Positions 1 through 12,056 of a stretch of DNA of 64,000 nucleotides are shown here, in pieces. The position numbers were made by a program, and so were the translations under genes. The DNA lies in assembly GCA_964016985.1 (NCBI GenBank), contig OZ024824.1, positions 117,510,951 through 117,574,950 of the forward strand, read 5' to 3'. The stretch's first letter is position 1. Every line of letters begins with the position of its first letter. The notes under the pieces were generated by a model. The model was not told where the DNA came from, did not search any database, and saw only the letters and a list, made by a program, of their open reading frames with translations. This DNA comes from Anodontia alba (lineage: Eukaryota; Mollusca; Bivalvia; Lucinida; Lucinidae).

Positions 1-560
1 GAGGAACATTGATGTGAAATTATAATATTATTTTGAAATCCAACCACTGGCCATGGAGATGCTGTTTAAAGGTTTTTTTCTACTTTTAGCTCTGGTGATC
101 ATTTTATTCAGCAGAACAGAACCATTTTGGCAATTTCAGTAAAGGGGGATAAGAGGAACATTTCTGTGAAATCATTTTGAAATCAGGCTTTTGGCCAAGG
201 AGGAGATGTCCTTTAAAGGTTTTTTTTTTCTAATTTTAGCTCTGGCAGCCATTTTGTTCAGCCAAGCAGAACTTCTTTAGCAATTTTGGTAAAGAGCCAT
301 AAGAGGTACACTTCTGTGAAATGACTTTGAAATTGGGACACTGGCTGTGGAGGGGATGTCTTTTGAAGGTTTTTATACTCTTAGCTCTGGCTGCCATTTT
401 GTTCAGCAACGCAGAACCATTTTAGCAATGTTGGTAGAGGGCCATTGGAGGGACACTTCTGTGCAAATATTTTGAAATCAGGCCAGTGGCCAAGGATGAG
501 ATTCTGTTTGAAGATTTCTATTTTTAACTCTGGCAGCCATCTTATTCAATGGAGTGGAAC
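1..560. repeat. Tandem-like repeat, about 150-bp units
   Basis: Four imperfect units begin near 1, 153, 303 and 446, each with gaggaacattnntgtgaaat near the start and ctctggcagccat in the middle. A related unit is present at about 38100-38220. Short open frames here have no coding character. Confidence 0.7.
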
Positions 561-1590
561 CATTTTGGCCATCTTGGATTTCTGATCGATACAATTTTAG
601 CTCGCTTTGATCCTGAAGTCATCCTGTTGCTACAGAGCAAGTTTCGGCTCAAAGCAACCAAAGGTTTTGGAAAAGATGTCGAAAACTGATTATCAAGATG
701 GCAGCTGTGGCGTCTATCTTGGATTTTCTATCTGCTCATTTAGCTATTTCATGTCTACTAAGTGCCCTAATGCTCAACATCAAGTCTGGATTCAACTGGA
801 TTATAGAGGAGATGTCCAAAATATGAATTCTCAACATTTTTTCCATATAAATGTATAGGGCCCAAACAAATGCATGGGAAAGCAAATTTGACCTTGCTGT
901 AAAAAGGTCAAATGTCAACATAGGACCATCATTTTAGCAATTTTAGTAGATCTTCTGTCCCAAATGATTTGTGCAAAGATTAGGCCCCAGGCTTATTTGG
1001 TTCTGGAGAAGGAGATTTTTAAAGATTTTTACCATATATGGGCATGGCAGCCATCTTGGTTAATGGACCATGACCATTTTAGCAATCTTTAGTTCCCCTG
1101 CCCCAAGAAGGCTCTATATGAAATTTGAGTAAAATTGCCCCAAAGGCTTCAGAGCAGAAGTCATTTGAAATTATCAACCTTTTTTCCATACAAATGTATG
1201 GGGCCCATACAAATGCATAGGGAAGCAAAGCTGACCTCGCCATAAAAAGGTTAAACGTCAATGTACAACCATTATTTTAGAAATTTTGGTAGACCTCCCA
1301 TCCCCAATGATTTGTGCTTAGATTCAGTCTCGAGGCATCCTCGGTTCTGGAGAAGATTTTTAAAGGTTTTTACCATATATGGGCATGGTGGCCATCTTGG
1401 TCAAAGGACCACGACCATTTTAGCAATCTTTTGTTCCCCCAGCCTAATGAGGCTCAAAGTGAAATTTGAGCAAAATTAGTTCAGAGGAGATGTCATTTGA
1501 AAATATTAACAGATGGGACGAATGACCGACAAAAAGTGATCACTATAGCTCATCCTGAGCATAGCTCAGGTGAGCTAAAAATAACAAGGC
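561..1590. repeat. Dispersed repeat ending in a ctcaggtgagct hairpin
   Basis: Two units about 347 bp apart carry ccatatatgggcatggcagc and tgaccttgctgtaaaaaggtc. The same wording recurs at 28910-30815. The right end (about 1540-1585) holds an inverted agctca/tgagct hairpin, as do the elements ending at 38337 and 40013. Confidence 0.65.
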
Positions 1591-1610
1591 AGTCTGAAGG
1601 ATGGCTATAT

Positions 1611-1625
1611 CCCCCCCCCCCCCCC
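1611..1625. repeat. Poly-C run
   Basis: An uninterrupted run of about 15 C followed by gcaga. Its length may be unreliable in assembly. Confidence 0.8.
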
Positions 1626-1629
1626 GCAG

Positions 1630-2925
1630 AATAAAATGGACTCAAACTGGTGGCCTTCAAATGTGACCTTGACCTTGAGTCTGCATGGTTGAGTTATGGG
1701 TTCTGCACATCATCTCACTAAGTTGAACATTTGACCCAAATTTAATATATACCTTTCAAAGCGTTCAGGAGATATGGAGTGAACATGAAATTCAAGGCTC
1801 AAACTTGTGACCTTGACTTTGTGTTGGCATGCTTGAGTTATGGGTCCTGCACATCGCCTCACTAAGGCAAACATTTGACCAGTTTCATGAAAATCTTTCA
1901 AAGGGTTCAGGAGATATGGAGTGAACAAGAAAGAGATGGATGACCTTCAATTGTGACCTTGACCTTGAGTCTGCATCGCTGAGTTATAGGTTCTACACAT
2001 CATCTCACTAAGGTGAATATTTGACCCAAATTTAACAAGGCAGTCTGAATGGCAATGGAGCAGCCTCAAAATTTAAGGCTCAAACTGGTGACCTTCAATT
2101 GTGACCTTGATCTAGAGTCAGCACAGCTGAGTTTTTGGTTCTGCACATCATCTCACTGTGCCAAACATTTGACCAACCTTTAAAGAAAATCCTTCCAGGG
2201 ATAAAGGAGATATGGAGCCGACACCAAATTCAAGGCTCAAACCTGTGACCTTCAACTGTGACCTTGACCTTAAGTCTGCAGGGCTGAGTTATGGGTTCTG
2301 CACATTGTCCCACTGAGGTGAACATTTGACCAAAGTTTAGAGAAAATCCTTTTAGGGGTAAAGGAGATACAGAGCCGACACAAAATTCAAGGCATGAACC
2401 TGTGACCTTGAACTGTGACCTTGTGAGTCTGCATAGTTGAGCTATGGGTTCTGCACATCATTTCACTGAGGCAAACATTTGACCAAAATTAAAAGAAAAT
2501 CCTTCCAGGGGGATCGGAGATATGGAGGGACACGAAATTCAAGGCTCAAACCCATGACCTTGACCTGTGACTTTGACCTTAGCTGGCATGGTTGAGTTAT
2601 TAATTCTGCACATCATCTCACTATAGTGAACATTTGACCAAAGTTTAAAGAAAAACCTTCCAATGGTATAGGAGATACAGAGAGGACACGAAATTCAAGG
2701 TAAAAACCTGTGACCTTGAACTGTGACCTTGACCTTGTGTCGGCATGGTTGGGTTATGAGTTCTGCACATCGTCTCACTGAGGCAAACATAGGAGGAGAC
2801 ATTTCACTGAGGCAAACATTTGACCAAAATTAAAAGAAAATCCTTCCAGGGGTATAGGAGATATGGAGCGGACACAAAATTCAAGGCTCAAACCCATGAC
2901 CTTGAGAACATTGGTGATGCTGTAC
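1630..2925. repeat. Tandem array, about 150-bp units, 8 to 9 copies
   Basis: Each unit contains caaggctcaaacctgtgacc, a gaccttgaccttgagtct motif and gggttctgcacatcatctca. Units recur near 1661, 1808, 1957, 2096, 2260, 2400, 2560 and 2706. The array is non-coding. The bases from 2926 to 3132 hold nothing I recognise apart from a T run. Confidence 0.8.
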
Positions 2926-3132
2926 GAGAGTCCTGCAAAAAGTTTAGTCACTGGTTTTTTTTTTTTACACATTTTTATTACAAACCTTCGAAGTATTTTG
3001 TAACCTTTTTACCCAGTTGCAAAAAGCAGATAGTCTTCTTTTGGTATCTGTTGGAGACACTGATAAATAGCGCTGCCAAGAGAACTTCTAGACGTATACT
3101 TATTTTTCAGAAAGAATTTTCTTAAGCCTTGG

Positions 3133-5543
3133 AAACTAGAGCTGGTGTTTGTAAAACACTATGCCCCCAACTGCCTGACTCTAACACTGTTTGACTCCAA
3201 CACTGCTTAGCCATGACGGTAACAACAGTACAAATATATGATTTCAATGTTATTTTATCAAAGGGAAATAACTCTAAAATAGGAGATGACTGGGATAAGA
3301 AAAAAATACGGATCACCTATTTTTTCATGAGGAATCAAAACATGAAATTTCAAAACATTAGCATACATGGTTCTAAACTTATGCTATGCACAATAAAGCA
3401 ATGACATTAAATGGCCCGAAATTGCGAAGGGCCATAACTCCAACATTTCATTTAATTGGTTCAAAATTTATTCAGGTGATCTCCTCCTCAATCCCAATCA
3501 GTATACCAAATATCATGGCTCTAGCTTAAATACTTTTTGAGACATCTTGCTGAAAAAGTCAAAATGCCTAGAACTACAAAGGGCCATAACTACATCAATT
3601 TTTCATGGAATTCCCTAAAAAACAAACCAGGTAATCTCCACATCATCCCCAATCAGCATATAATATTTCAAGACCCTAGCTTAAGTGCTTTTCGAGTAAT
3701 CTTGCTGACAAGGTCAAAATGAGCAGAACTGCAAAGGGCCGTAACTTCATCAATATTTTCATGGAATTCTCTCAAAATATAATCGGGTAATGTACACATC
3801 ATTCCCACTCACTGTATCGAATTTCAAGAACCCAGCTTAAATACTTTTCAAGATATCTTGCTCACAAGATTTAATTCTGATTTTTTTCAAAGGGGCATAA
3901 CTTTAAATAAACATGCTAGACAAGAAACAAAATATGGGTCGGCTATTTTTTCATTGGGAACCCAAATATAAAATTTCAAAACCCTAGCGTGCAGGGTTCT
4001 TAAGATATGGCATGCACAAAAAAGGCTTGATGAACGGACAAACAGTCAGATGGACAAATGAAGGCAAAATAATAGCCCCATCAATTTCATTCGAAACTGG
4101 GGGCATAATCAGGTCATCTACTCATCGCTACCAATCTATTGATCAAGTTTCAAGGCTCCAGCTTCAATAGTTTTTGAGATATTTTGTTCACAAGGGAAAC
4201 ATGCCCAAATTTACAAAGGGCCATTACTTATGAAATATTTTTCAGAATTTACAAAAAAATTAATCAGGTCATCTACTCATCATTACCAATCAATTCACCA
4301 AGTTTCAAGTCTCTAGCTCTAATAGTTTTTGAGATATTTTGCTGACAAGATAAAAATGCCCAAAATAACAAAGGGGCATAACTCAAGAAGTATATTTCAA
4401 AATTTCTTCAAAAGTTAATGAGGTTGTCTACTCATCACTACCAGTCTATTCATCAAGTGTCAAGGCTCTAGTTCCAACAGTTTTTGAGATATTTTGCTGA
4501 CAAGGTAAAATTGCCCAAAATTACAAAGGGCCATAACTCATGAAGTATTTTTCAGAATTTCTTCAAAAATTAATCAGGTCATCTACTCATCACTACAAAT
4601 CCATTTACTAAGTTTCAAGGCTCTAGCTTTAACAGTTTTTGAGATATTTTGCTGACAAGATAAAAATGCCTAAAATTACAAAGGGGCATAACTCAAGAAG
4701 TATATTTCAAAATTTCTTCAAAAGTTTATCAGGTTGTCTACTCATCACTACCAGTCTATTCATCAAGTTTCAAGGCTCTAGCTTCAATAGCTTTTGAGAT
4801 ATTTTGCTGACAAGTTAAACATGCCCTAAATTACAAAGGGCCATAACTCATGAAATGTTTTTCAGAATTTCTTCAAAAGTTAATCAGGTCATCTACACAT
4901 CACTACAAATCCATTTACTAAGTTTCAAGGCTCAAGCTCTAACAGTTTTTGAGATATTTTGCTGACAAGGTAAAAATGCCCAAAATTACAAAGGGCCATA
5001 ACTCAAAAGGCATTTTTCAAAATTTCTTCAAAAGTTAATCAGGTTGTCTACTCATCACTACCAGTCTATTCATTAAGTTTCAAGGCTCTAGCTCCAACAG
5101 TTTTTGAGATATTTTGCTGACAAGATAAAAATGCCCAAAATTACAAAGGGCCATAACTCATGAAGTATTTTTCAGAATTTCTTCAAAAGTTAATCAGGTT
5201 GTCTACTCATCACTACCAGTCTACTCATCAAGTTTCAAGGCTCTAGCTTTAATAGTTTTTGAGATATTTTGCTGACAAGATTGCATCCATATTTTTTCAA
5301 AGGGCCATAACTCAGAAAAGGGGCATAATCCTGTCAAGAAAAAAAATACGTGTCAGCTATTTTTTCATGAGGAATCCATATATGAAATTTCAAAACAGTA
5401 GCATTCACGGTTTTAAAGTTATGCTATGCATCAAAAAGCGTGACGAACGGACGGACGGATGGACGGAAGGACGGACGGACGGATGGACAAACAACCCAGA
5501 AGCAATATGCCCCTCCAACTTCTTTGAAGTTGGGGGCATAATA
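3133..5543. mobile_element. Element A copy 1: satellite-bearing repeat with inverted ends
   Basis: The element starts aaactagagctggtg, has tatgcccccaact near the left end and its inverse agttgggggcata at the right end, preceded by a run of gacggacgga. The centre holds about eight units of roughly 155 bp with gagatattttgctgacaa and acaaagggccataactc. A longer copy is at 48898-51902 and a short one at 45355-45775. No transposase is encoded, so it is non-autonomous. The mechanism is unknown. Confidence 0.8.
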
Positions 5544-6839
5544 AAAAGAAGTCACAGGGACTCAGGTCAGGTGAATAAGGTGGATGGTTTAAAACTTTCA
5601 CCTTTTCAGAAGCCTAAAAAAAAGAATTAACAACCTCACACTTATGAGAGGAGGCATTGTCATGTAAAAGGTGGATTCCTGACCATCCTTTGCTTGGTCG
5701 TTTCTTATTGTAAAACTCTTTCACTTTCTTCAGTACAGAATTCTTGTAGAATCGGCCAGTGACTGTATGATCAGATGGACAAGGCACTTGAACAACTGGC
5801 CCACTTAAATTAAAGAAAATTGTGTACAACATCTTTTTCGAACTTACGGTTCTCTTGGCAATACATGGGCGTTTTTGATCTTTTCGTTTCCATTGCTTAT
5901 TATCAGCCCTTCTTTGTGGCTCAACCATGTGCACCCAGGTTTCATCACCTGTTAGCAAGTTAGAAATAACCCGACTATTACAGCCTTTGTATGTTTTCAA
6001 AAGTTCCCGGGCACATTTAAGGCATTGTGTCTTTTGCTCCTCAGTGAGCAAATGAGGTACTCACCTAGCGCTAACCTTTCTCAGGTCCAAACGCTTTTTC
6101 AGAATTGTTTGCACACTGCCTTCTGATATGCCAGTACAACTAGCTATATCTCTGACAGACAATCACACATCCTGTTAGCAAGTTAGAAATAACCTGACTA
6201 TTACAGCCTTTGTATGTTTTCAAAAGTTCCTGGGCACATTTAAGGCATTGTGTCTTTTGCTCCTCAGTGAGCAAATGAGGTACCCACCTAGTGCAAACCT
6301 TTCTCAGGTCCAAACGCTTTTTCAGAATTGTTTGACACTGCCTTCTGATATGCCAGTACAACTAGCTATATCTTTGGCAGACAATCCCACATCCTGTTGG
6401 ACCACAATCTTTACAGCAGCGACGTTAGCCTTGGTAATAGAGGTTTTAGGCCTTCCAGGATGGGTATCATCTTCAACAGAAAATTTCCCAGCTTTAAAAG
6501 CTTTAACCCACCTAAAAACTGTGCCCATTGAAATGGTCTGAGGTCCATATATACCACATAATTCAATAAATATCTGCTTTGAATCTATATTAAGCCTAAT
6601 GCGGCATTTAATATAGCTACGAATTTCAGTCTTCTGGTCCATGTTCCAATGTAACAAGTAAATTGGTCATATGTATTTCAGTTTGAAATAACTCAGTCAG
6701 TTGGAAAGCAATTTGCACAAAATAAACGGGTATCATTAGCTATTCAACACACCATTTAAGTGCAGTGAAGCATTTTAAAATATACCTAGGATGAAACTAA
6801 GGAAGCCTGTTTGTGACAGAACTTTTTGCACGACCCTCG
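5544..6839 (-). mobile_element. Truncated mariner element with internal duplication
   Basis: The 5' terminal repeat is at the right end (minus strand cgagggtcgtgcaaaaag) and is preceded by TA at 6840-6841. The 3' end is missing: the sequence runs into element A at about 5544, just after the third catalytic aspartate region. A 223-bp tandem duplication (5948-6170 and 6171-6393) lies inside the coding part. Confidence 0.9.
5549..6657 (-). pseudogene. Mariner transposase pseudogene
   Basis: Minus-strand frames encode a mariner transposase. The N-terminal helix-turn-helix region (MDQKTEIRSYIKCRIRLN, HPGRPKTSITKANV) is followed by WVPHLLTEEQK, then LLTGDETWVHMVEP (first catalytic Asp), LLHDNASSH (second), and HPPYSPDLSPCDFF (third). 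The gene is broken by a one-base loss near 6330, the 223-bp duplication, a TGG-to-TGA change near 6061 in one duplicate, a stop shortly before HPPYSPD, and loss of the 3' end. The two duplicate copies carry different lesions, so the duplication preceded part of the decay. It cannot make an active enzyme. Confidence 0.93.
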
Positions 6840-6841
6840 TA

Positions 6842-7386
6842 ACTGAGGAACATGACCTTATACAAATGAAATTTAACTATCTAAATAATTTTGAGTTGTT
6901 TTTCAAATGAAAAAAGTACCATAAGTATTTAATGGAAAAACAGGACTACTCAAGGAAAAAGTGGCACAGCTTTCCCTTACTTACCACAGTTTTTCACTTG
7001 ACCACTCAGGTGTAACACTTCAGTGTTACTATTATTAACAACACTTAGTTGAAGAATGGAATGAAAGAAAAAGGTGTGCAAATTAGATGTGCATCAAAAT
7101 ATTACAAGATGGTATCATGCTATGGGCAAACTAAGCAGATAGCAAACTGATGATATTTTTCACTTTTTTTTTTTCTTGAAAATTGATCTACACTTCAAAC
7201 AAAAATGTCTCCACTTATGGTAATTTTTTTACAAAAATCTATACAGTTTACCAACAAGCTTCAAGTTCTATTATATCCAAAACCATGTAATATAAAAAAA
7301 AAAAAACATTGCAAATATTTCTAGCAGTTGATCAATGTTTAATCAATCACCAGTCACTTGCATAAGCTGATGATGGACAACAAAAA
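6842..7386. other. Unassigned AT-rich sequence
   Basis: I see no exon, tandem repeat or element ends here. It contains A and T runs only. Confidence 0.5.
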
Positions 7387-7390
7387 TTAA

Positions 7391-7588
7391 TCCTGGTCCT
7401 GCTGAACCCGGATATGTCCCACCTTTGCAAACAGTGTAGATCCAGATCAGTTGGCCAGCCAACTGATCTGGATTTGCACTGTTTGCCATTTAGTATGTGA
7501 ATTTATAGCAACAATCCAGATAAAGTAATCTGATTGGCTGAAAATTAGAAATCGGGGTGGCATCTTAAGTTATTCAGCAGGACAAGGG
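7391..7588. mobile_element. TTAA-flanked MITE (family P) with central hairpin
   Basis: The terminal repeats tcctggtcctgctgaa and ttcagcaggacaaggg are flanked by TTAA and TCAA. The centre is a near-perfect hairpin around gatcagttggcc. The TTAA target and CC-starting ends suggest a piggyBac-type non-autonomous element. Other copies are at 14523, 35348, 41588, 53611, 55559 and 56832. Confidence 0.8.
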
Positions 7589-7655
7589 TCAAGCAGAGTT
7601 CAGCCACTAATACCACCATCCTACCACCTAACTGTACTTATACTCCAGTAAGTAT

Positions 7656-7905
7656 GGTAAATGTCCTAAAATTTTGAACACTTTATTCGTAATATTTCAC
7701 CATATTTTTTTATGCTTTTTTGTTTCTTTAAATACTTTATGGAATGGCAATTTTTATGTACTTATTTCTTAAAATACTTTGTGGAATAGCAATTTTTATG
7801 CAGTTATTTCTTAAAATACTTTGTGGAATGGCAAACAGTGTAGATGCTGTTTCCCTATGCCATTTTTTCAGCAAAACGGTGTACAAAATTTTAGGACATT
7901 TACTG
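7656..7905. mobile_element. Hairpin element family E
   Basis: Inverted ends gtaaatgtcctaaaatttt and aaaattttaggacatttac enclose a decayed aaacagtgtag hairpin. Related copies are at 8873-9060, 43495-43700 and 63409-63612. Confidence 0.7.
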
Positions 7906-8126
7906 TGTGCTCTTTTGATTCTTGTCTCCTTTTAAAGGGAAGCCACTGCAGCAGAAAAAGACTTATATAGTAGAAAAAAGATTTACTTCTTTGGATCATT
8001 AATCTAGTCTCAATTTGTCTACTCTTTACTCTTTCAGTGCCAAATTTCATACGTCCTCTGCTTTTCTTTCTTAACAAACTATCGCTTGAAAAGAAATTTA
8101 TACGTAAAGTTGAAAGACTGAATGTC

Positions 8127-8192
8127 AAACAGCGTAGATCCAGATGAGACAGCTCATATGAGCCGTCTCATCTGGATCTACGCTGTTTGCAA
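8127..8192. repeat. Perfect-type hairpin (aacagcgtagatcc family)
   Basis: An inverted repeat of about 31 bp per arm centred on gctcatatgagc, with arms starting caaacagcgtagatccag. The remainder up to 8870 holds nothing I recognise. Confidence 0.85.
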
Positions 8193-8872
8193 AAGCCTAT
8201 TATTATGGCCTGTGGCAGTGAAAGAATTAAAGGTATGAATTTACTCCCAGATGGAGCAAATTCTTTTCTTTAAAAGTAGCCATAAGAAGCTTGGACCCAA
8301 TATACACTGGACCAGTAACTACGGTACAGGTATTGTATTTATTGGAAATATGTTGTCGTGGCTGAGTTTTCATAATTTTGTATGATGAAATTTAAATGCT
8401 CATATTTCAGTTATTTTTCCAATATCTCAGATTTATTTTCAAAAAACAATAGGTCAATATATTACCTGTAAGACTACAGCATTATATTTAAGGAAAAACC
8501 AACAGTTTTTGTAAACATCAATGAAAAAACTAGGTACCCATTTTAGCAATTTTCAGCACTTTTAGCAGAAAATCATCAGAAATTCACCCAAAATGATGTT
8601 ATAACTTCAATCTAGTTAATTGTGACTTAACATTTTTCAATCAAACCTATTAAAAAAAATTTATTACAACTTCAGTTATTATCCAAAATAATTTTTAATG
8701 ACCATAGTGCTGTAAAATAGCGCTAAAATCAAGCCACGACAACATATTTTGGCAGTTCCGTTAGTGATAAGTCCGGGTATTATTAGGTCCGAGTAAGAAG
8801 GGAGGCAAATGCTTTCTGGTCAGGGAGATTTCCCTTGTACATGTATCCACTTACTTCAAGTAAAAGTATTTC
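8193..8872. other. Unassigned sequence
   Basis: No exon or repeat structure recognised. An inverted pair may be present around tgttgtcgtggctgag (about 8350) and the cacgacaacatat at about 8735, which would make this a decayed 400-bp foldback element. Confidence 0.4.
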
Positions 8873-9060
8873 CACTACAGTAAATATCCTAAAATTTCGA
8901 ACAACAAAGTTTCTGACAAAATGAAGGGGCAGTCTGATCAGGATTTACACTGCTTGCCATTCCACTCAACAGTTTTAGAAACAAATGCATAAAAAGCAAA
9001 ATTTAAGCCAAAAAATATGGAATAAAGTACTTCTAGGATATTTATTGTACTTGACAGTAA
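8873..9060. mobile_element. Hairpin element family E copy
   Basis: Ends in the gtaaatatcctaaaattt / ggatatttattgtact style of the family and contains cagtctgatcaggatt. It lies directly beside the candidate exon at 9070. Confidence 0.55.
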
Positions 9061-9069
9061 ATAACTTAC

Positions 9070-9115
9070 ACATTTCCTCCATACTGAAGCTTCTGTCTTC
9101 CACAGCAATCGTTCT
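9070..9115 (-). CDS. Possible further 3' exon of the same gene (uncertain)
   Basis: A pyrimidine-rich acceptor (tattttatttgttag) and a gtaagt donor bound 46 bases. In the phase left by exon k they read RTIAVEDRSFSMEEM plus one base. No similarity to a known family is visible and the intron would be about 19.5 kb. A TIR-type repeat (8873-9060) ends just beyond the donor. Included because splice signals and phase both fit. Confidence 0.3.
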
Positions 9116-9574
9116 CTAACAAATAAAATACAAAGAAATTATTTAAGGGGAACCAATGGTCTTCTGGGATGGGGTGAGGGAGGGTGAGAGGGGGAGTCAA
9201 CCTTGTAAAATGATTTGCCTCCTTTCTGAAAAAGGGTCTATTCTACAATGAAAGAATTTGCTCCTTAAGGCAGCACTTTCCTTGTATTTTTGTAGAACCC
9301 TTTCCAGAATGGGCTTTGTCTGCAGTAAGTGAAACAGGAAGTAACAAAAGTTGTCTCCTTTATACACATACATGCCATATCTTACACTGTGAGATAAAAT
9401 CTCACAGAATTTAGCCCATCTGGAAGGCAATTCCTATAAAAAATTCATATCTCTCAGAATTTTCAGACCATTTTATAACATATTTTTTATGAAGAAATAG
9501 ACATAGATCACACACTGATGTGGTTTTCACGAGCTTATTACATGAAAACAAAAATACTTAAAAATATAGCAGAT
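9116..9574. other. Unassigned sequence
   Basis: A G-rich stretch at 9170-9200 (gggagggtgagaggggg) is the only visible feature. No exon is supported. Confidence 0.4.
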
Positions 9575-10565
9575 AGTGAGCAAAGCTCACATACCCCCAG
9601 CCATAGGCATCAGAGGTATGCTGAACCAATTCTGTAGAAGCAAAAAAAAAATGTCCCTTAAAAGGACAGATAGGCAAAAGAAATAAATCTCAGCATCTTG
9701 GTTTTCTCTTATACAACATACTTCACCATTGTCAAGAGAAGTACAAAATTTGAAAACCCTGGCTTTAATAGCACGTGAGAAATCTGTAACTGATTTTTAT
9801 GACAAAGAAAAGCACCGTAAGCATAATACCCCACCATAGCAATTATTTGTTTATGTATTAAAGTTATTGTTGCCAAAATGTCTGGAAAGAAAATTACGGA
9901 GGGACAGATAACAATCCTAAACCAGATCTTGATAATATCAATGCATATAGCAAGTTTGGTTAAAATGCCTTGTTATTTACTCAAGTTACCATCCAGAAAT
10001 GAAAATATGGGCGTGTCTTGGGCAGATAACTGCGTAAAAACTTGACGAAATTTGCCCATTAGCAATCCCAAACCAGATCTCCTTAATGTCAATGCATATA
10101 GCAAGTTTGGCAAAAATCCCTTGTTATTTACTCAAGTTATCATCCTGAAACGAAAATATGGGTGTGTTTCGGGCAGATAACTCTGTAAAAATTTGATGAA
10201 ATTTGCCCATTAGCAATCCCAAACCAGATCTCCTTACTGTGAATGCATATAGCAAGTTTGGTGGAAATCCCTTGTTATTTACTCAAGTTATAGTCCAGAA
10301 ACAAAAATATGGGCGTGTCTCGGGCAGATAACTCCGTAAAAATTTGACGAAATTTGCCCATTAGCAATCCCAAACCCGGTGAGATCTCCACAATATCAAT
10401 GCACAAACCAAGTTTGGTGAAAATCCATTGATGTTTACTCAACTTATCATCCGGAAACGAAAAATGGACGGACGGACGTACGATAGACGGACGGACAGAT
10501 GGACAGACACACGGACGACCAATGTAAAAACCATAATACCCCGCCACTATTGTGTGGCGGGGTAT
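9575..10565. mobile_element. Element B: satellite-bearing repeat ending in a ccccgcc hairpin
   Basis: The right end is the hairpin ataccccgccac ... gtggcggggtat, preceded by a gacggacgga run. Inside are about three units of 150 bp with agcaatcccaaaccagatct (10061, 10212, 10362). A short copy consisting mainly of ends is at 46888-47186. A poly-A run follows the right end. Confidence 0.7.
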
Positions 10566-10574
10566 AAAAAAAAA

Positions 10575-11745
10575 AAAAAAAAAGAAAAATGAACAACTAA
10601 AGCAAATGATGAGCATAAGGATGCTGAGTCTCTCTTATACAATGCAACTAGTCATAGCCAATTTTTCTACAGAAGTTCAGCTTTTTAGGTGAGAAGTTCC
10701 TAAGAAATCTGTGACCAAAATTTTTTATTGGAAAAAAAAAAAAAAAAAATGGAAATATAAAGGGAATGATTAGCATGTGGACGCTAAATCCTCTTACATG
10801 ATACAAGTAGTTGTACTCATACCTCTCATAGACTGTGGCTATCATAGAAGCTGATAAGTCCCTGATGAAAAATTTTATAGCAGAAAAAGAAAAATGGACA
10901 AATAAAGGGAATGATAAGCATGAGAATGCTGATCTGTCTAACATAATACAGCAAATCTTACTAAATGTTTGTATGAAACTTCAAAATCCTAGATGCAGTA
11001 GTTCCTGAGAAATCTTTGACAAAAATTTTATTAAAGAGAAAGAAAAATGGACAAATAAAGAGAATGATAAGCATAAGGATGCTGATTCTCTCTTACATAA
11101 TACAAGTAGTCATACCCAATGTTTATACCAAATTTCAAAATCCTAGGTGTAGCAGTTCTTGAGAAATCTTTAACACCAACTTTCCTATGCATTACACAGG
11201 AGTAAGAGATGCAAAAAAGGAAAAAAGAAGGGAAAATAAATTTCAGGATCGTGGTTTTCTTTTACACAACAAACTTCAACCCTCTGTAGGTGTACATAAA
11301 ATTTGAAGACTGGCTTTCATAGGAGCTAAAAAATCTGTGATGAGAATATCTATTGGAGAAAAAAGAAAAAAAATGGACAAATAAAGGTAAAGATAAGGAT
11401 GAGGATGCTGACTTTTTCTGACACAATATAACTAGACATATCCAATGTTTGTACAAAGTTTCCAAATGCTAGGTGCTGTAGTTCCTTAGAAACTTTTGAC
11501 ACAAAATTTATATTTGGAGAAAAAGAAAAAATGGACAAATAAAGGGAATGATAAGCATGAGGATGCCGCTTCTGTCTTACGCAATACAACAAGTCAAACC
11601 CAATGTTTGTACCATATTTCAAAATCCTAGGTGCTGTAGTTCCTGAGAAATCTTTGATGGAAAAGAAAGTTTACACACAGGCACACAGACAAAACATTGT
11701 TATGGAAAAGACAAAAACTATATACCCCTATACTTCATATGCCTG
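10575..11745. repeat. Tandem array, about 150 to 180-bp units
   Basis: Repeated units contain aatggacaaataaagggaat, aatttcaaaatcctagg and gtagttcctgagaaatct. About seven imperfect copies. Minus-strand open frames here are low in complexity and are rejected as genes. Confidence 0.75.
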
Positions 11746-11996
11746 TGGTATAACTACCGTATATTGGGGGAGCTCCAAAGTGGTGTTTAAGAAACTCTCA
11801 CAGAATTTTGTAAAACCTTATTTAAAGTTTTGCCTTATCTCACAGAGTTTAGTCCAAACTTTATGGCATATACTGTATGTATACAAAATGGCAGATAATT
11901 TACCAGGTATATTCAAACACGTTAATTCTTTGCATGCTGGGTAATTTTTGCATTGTTTTGTTTTCAAAAAAAATCTTTCAGGAATACCATCAGAGT

Positions 11997-12056
11997 GTCA
12001 AACAGTTTGGATCCAGATCAGACCTGACATCTCTGGATCCAGACTGTTTGCAAAGG
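11997..12056. repeat. Hairpin (aacagtttggatccag family)
   Basis: Arms caaacagtttggatccaga and tctggatccagactgtttg form a 60-bp foldback. Confidence 0.85.

Noticed and set aside
10275..11622. Phenylalanine- and serine-rich minus-strand open frames
   Set aside because: They translate A-rich repeat units with no domain, start context or splice support.
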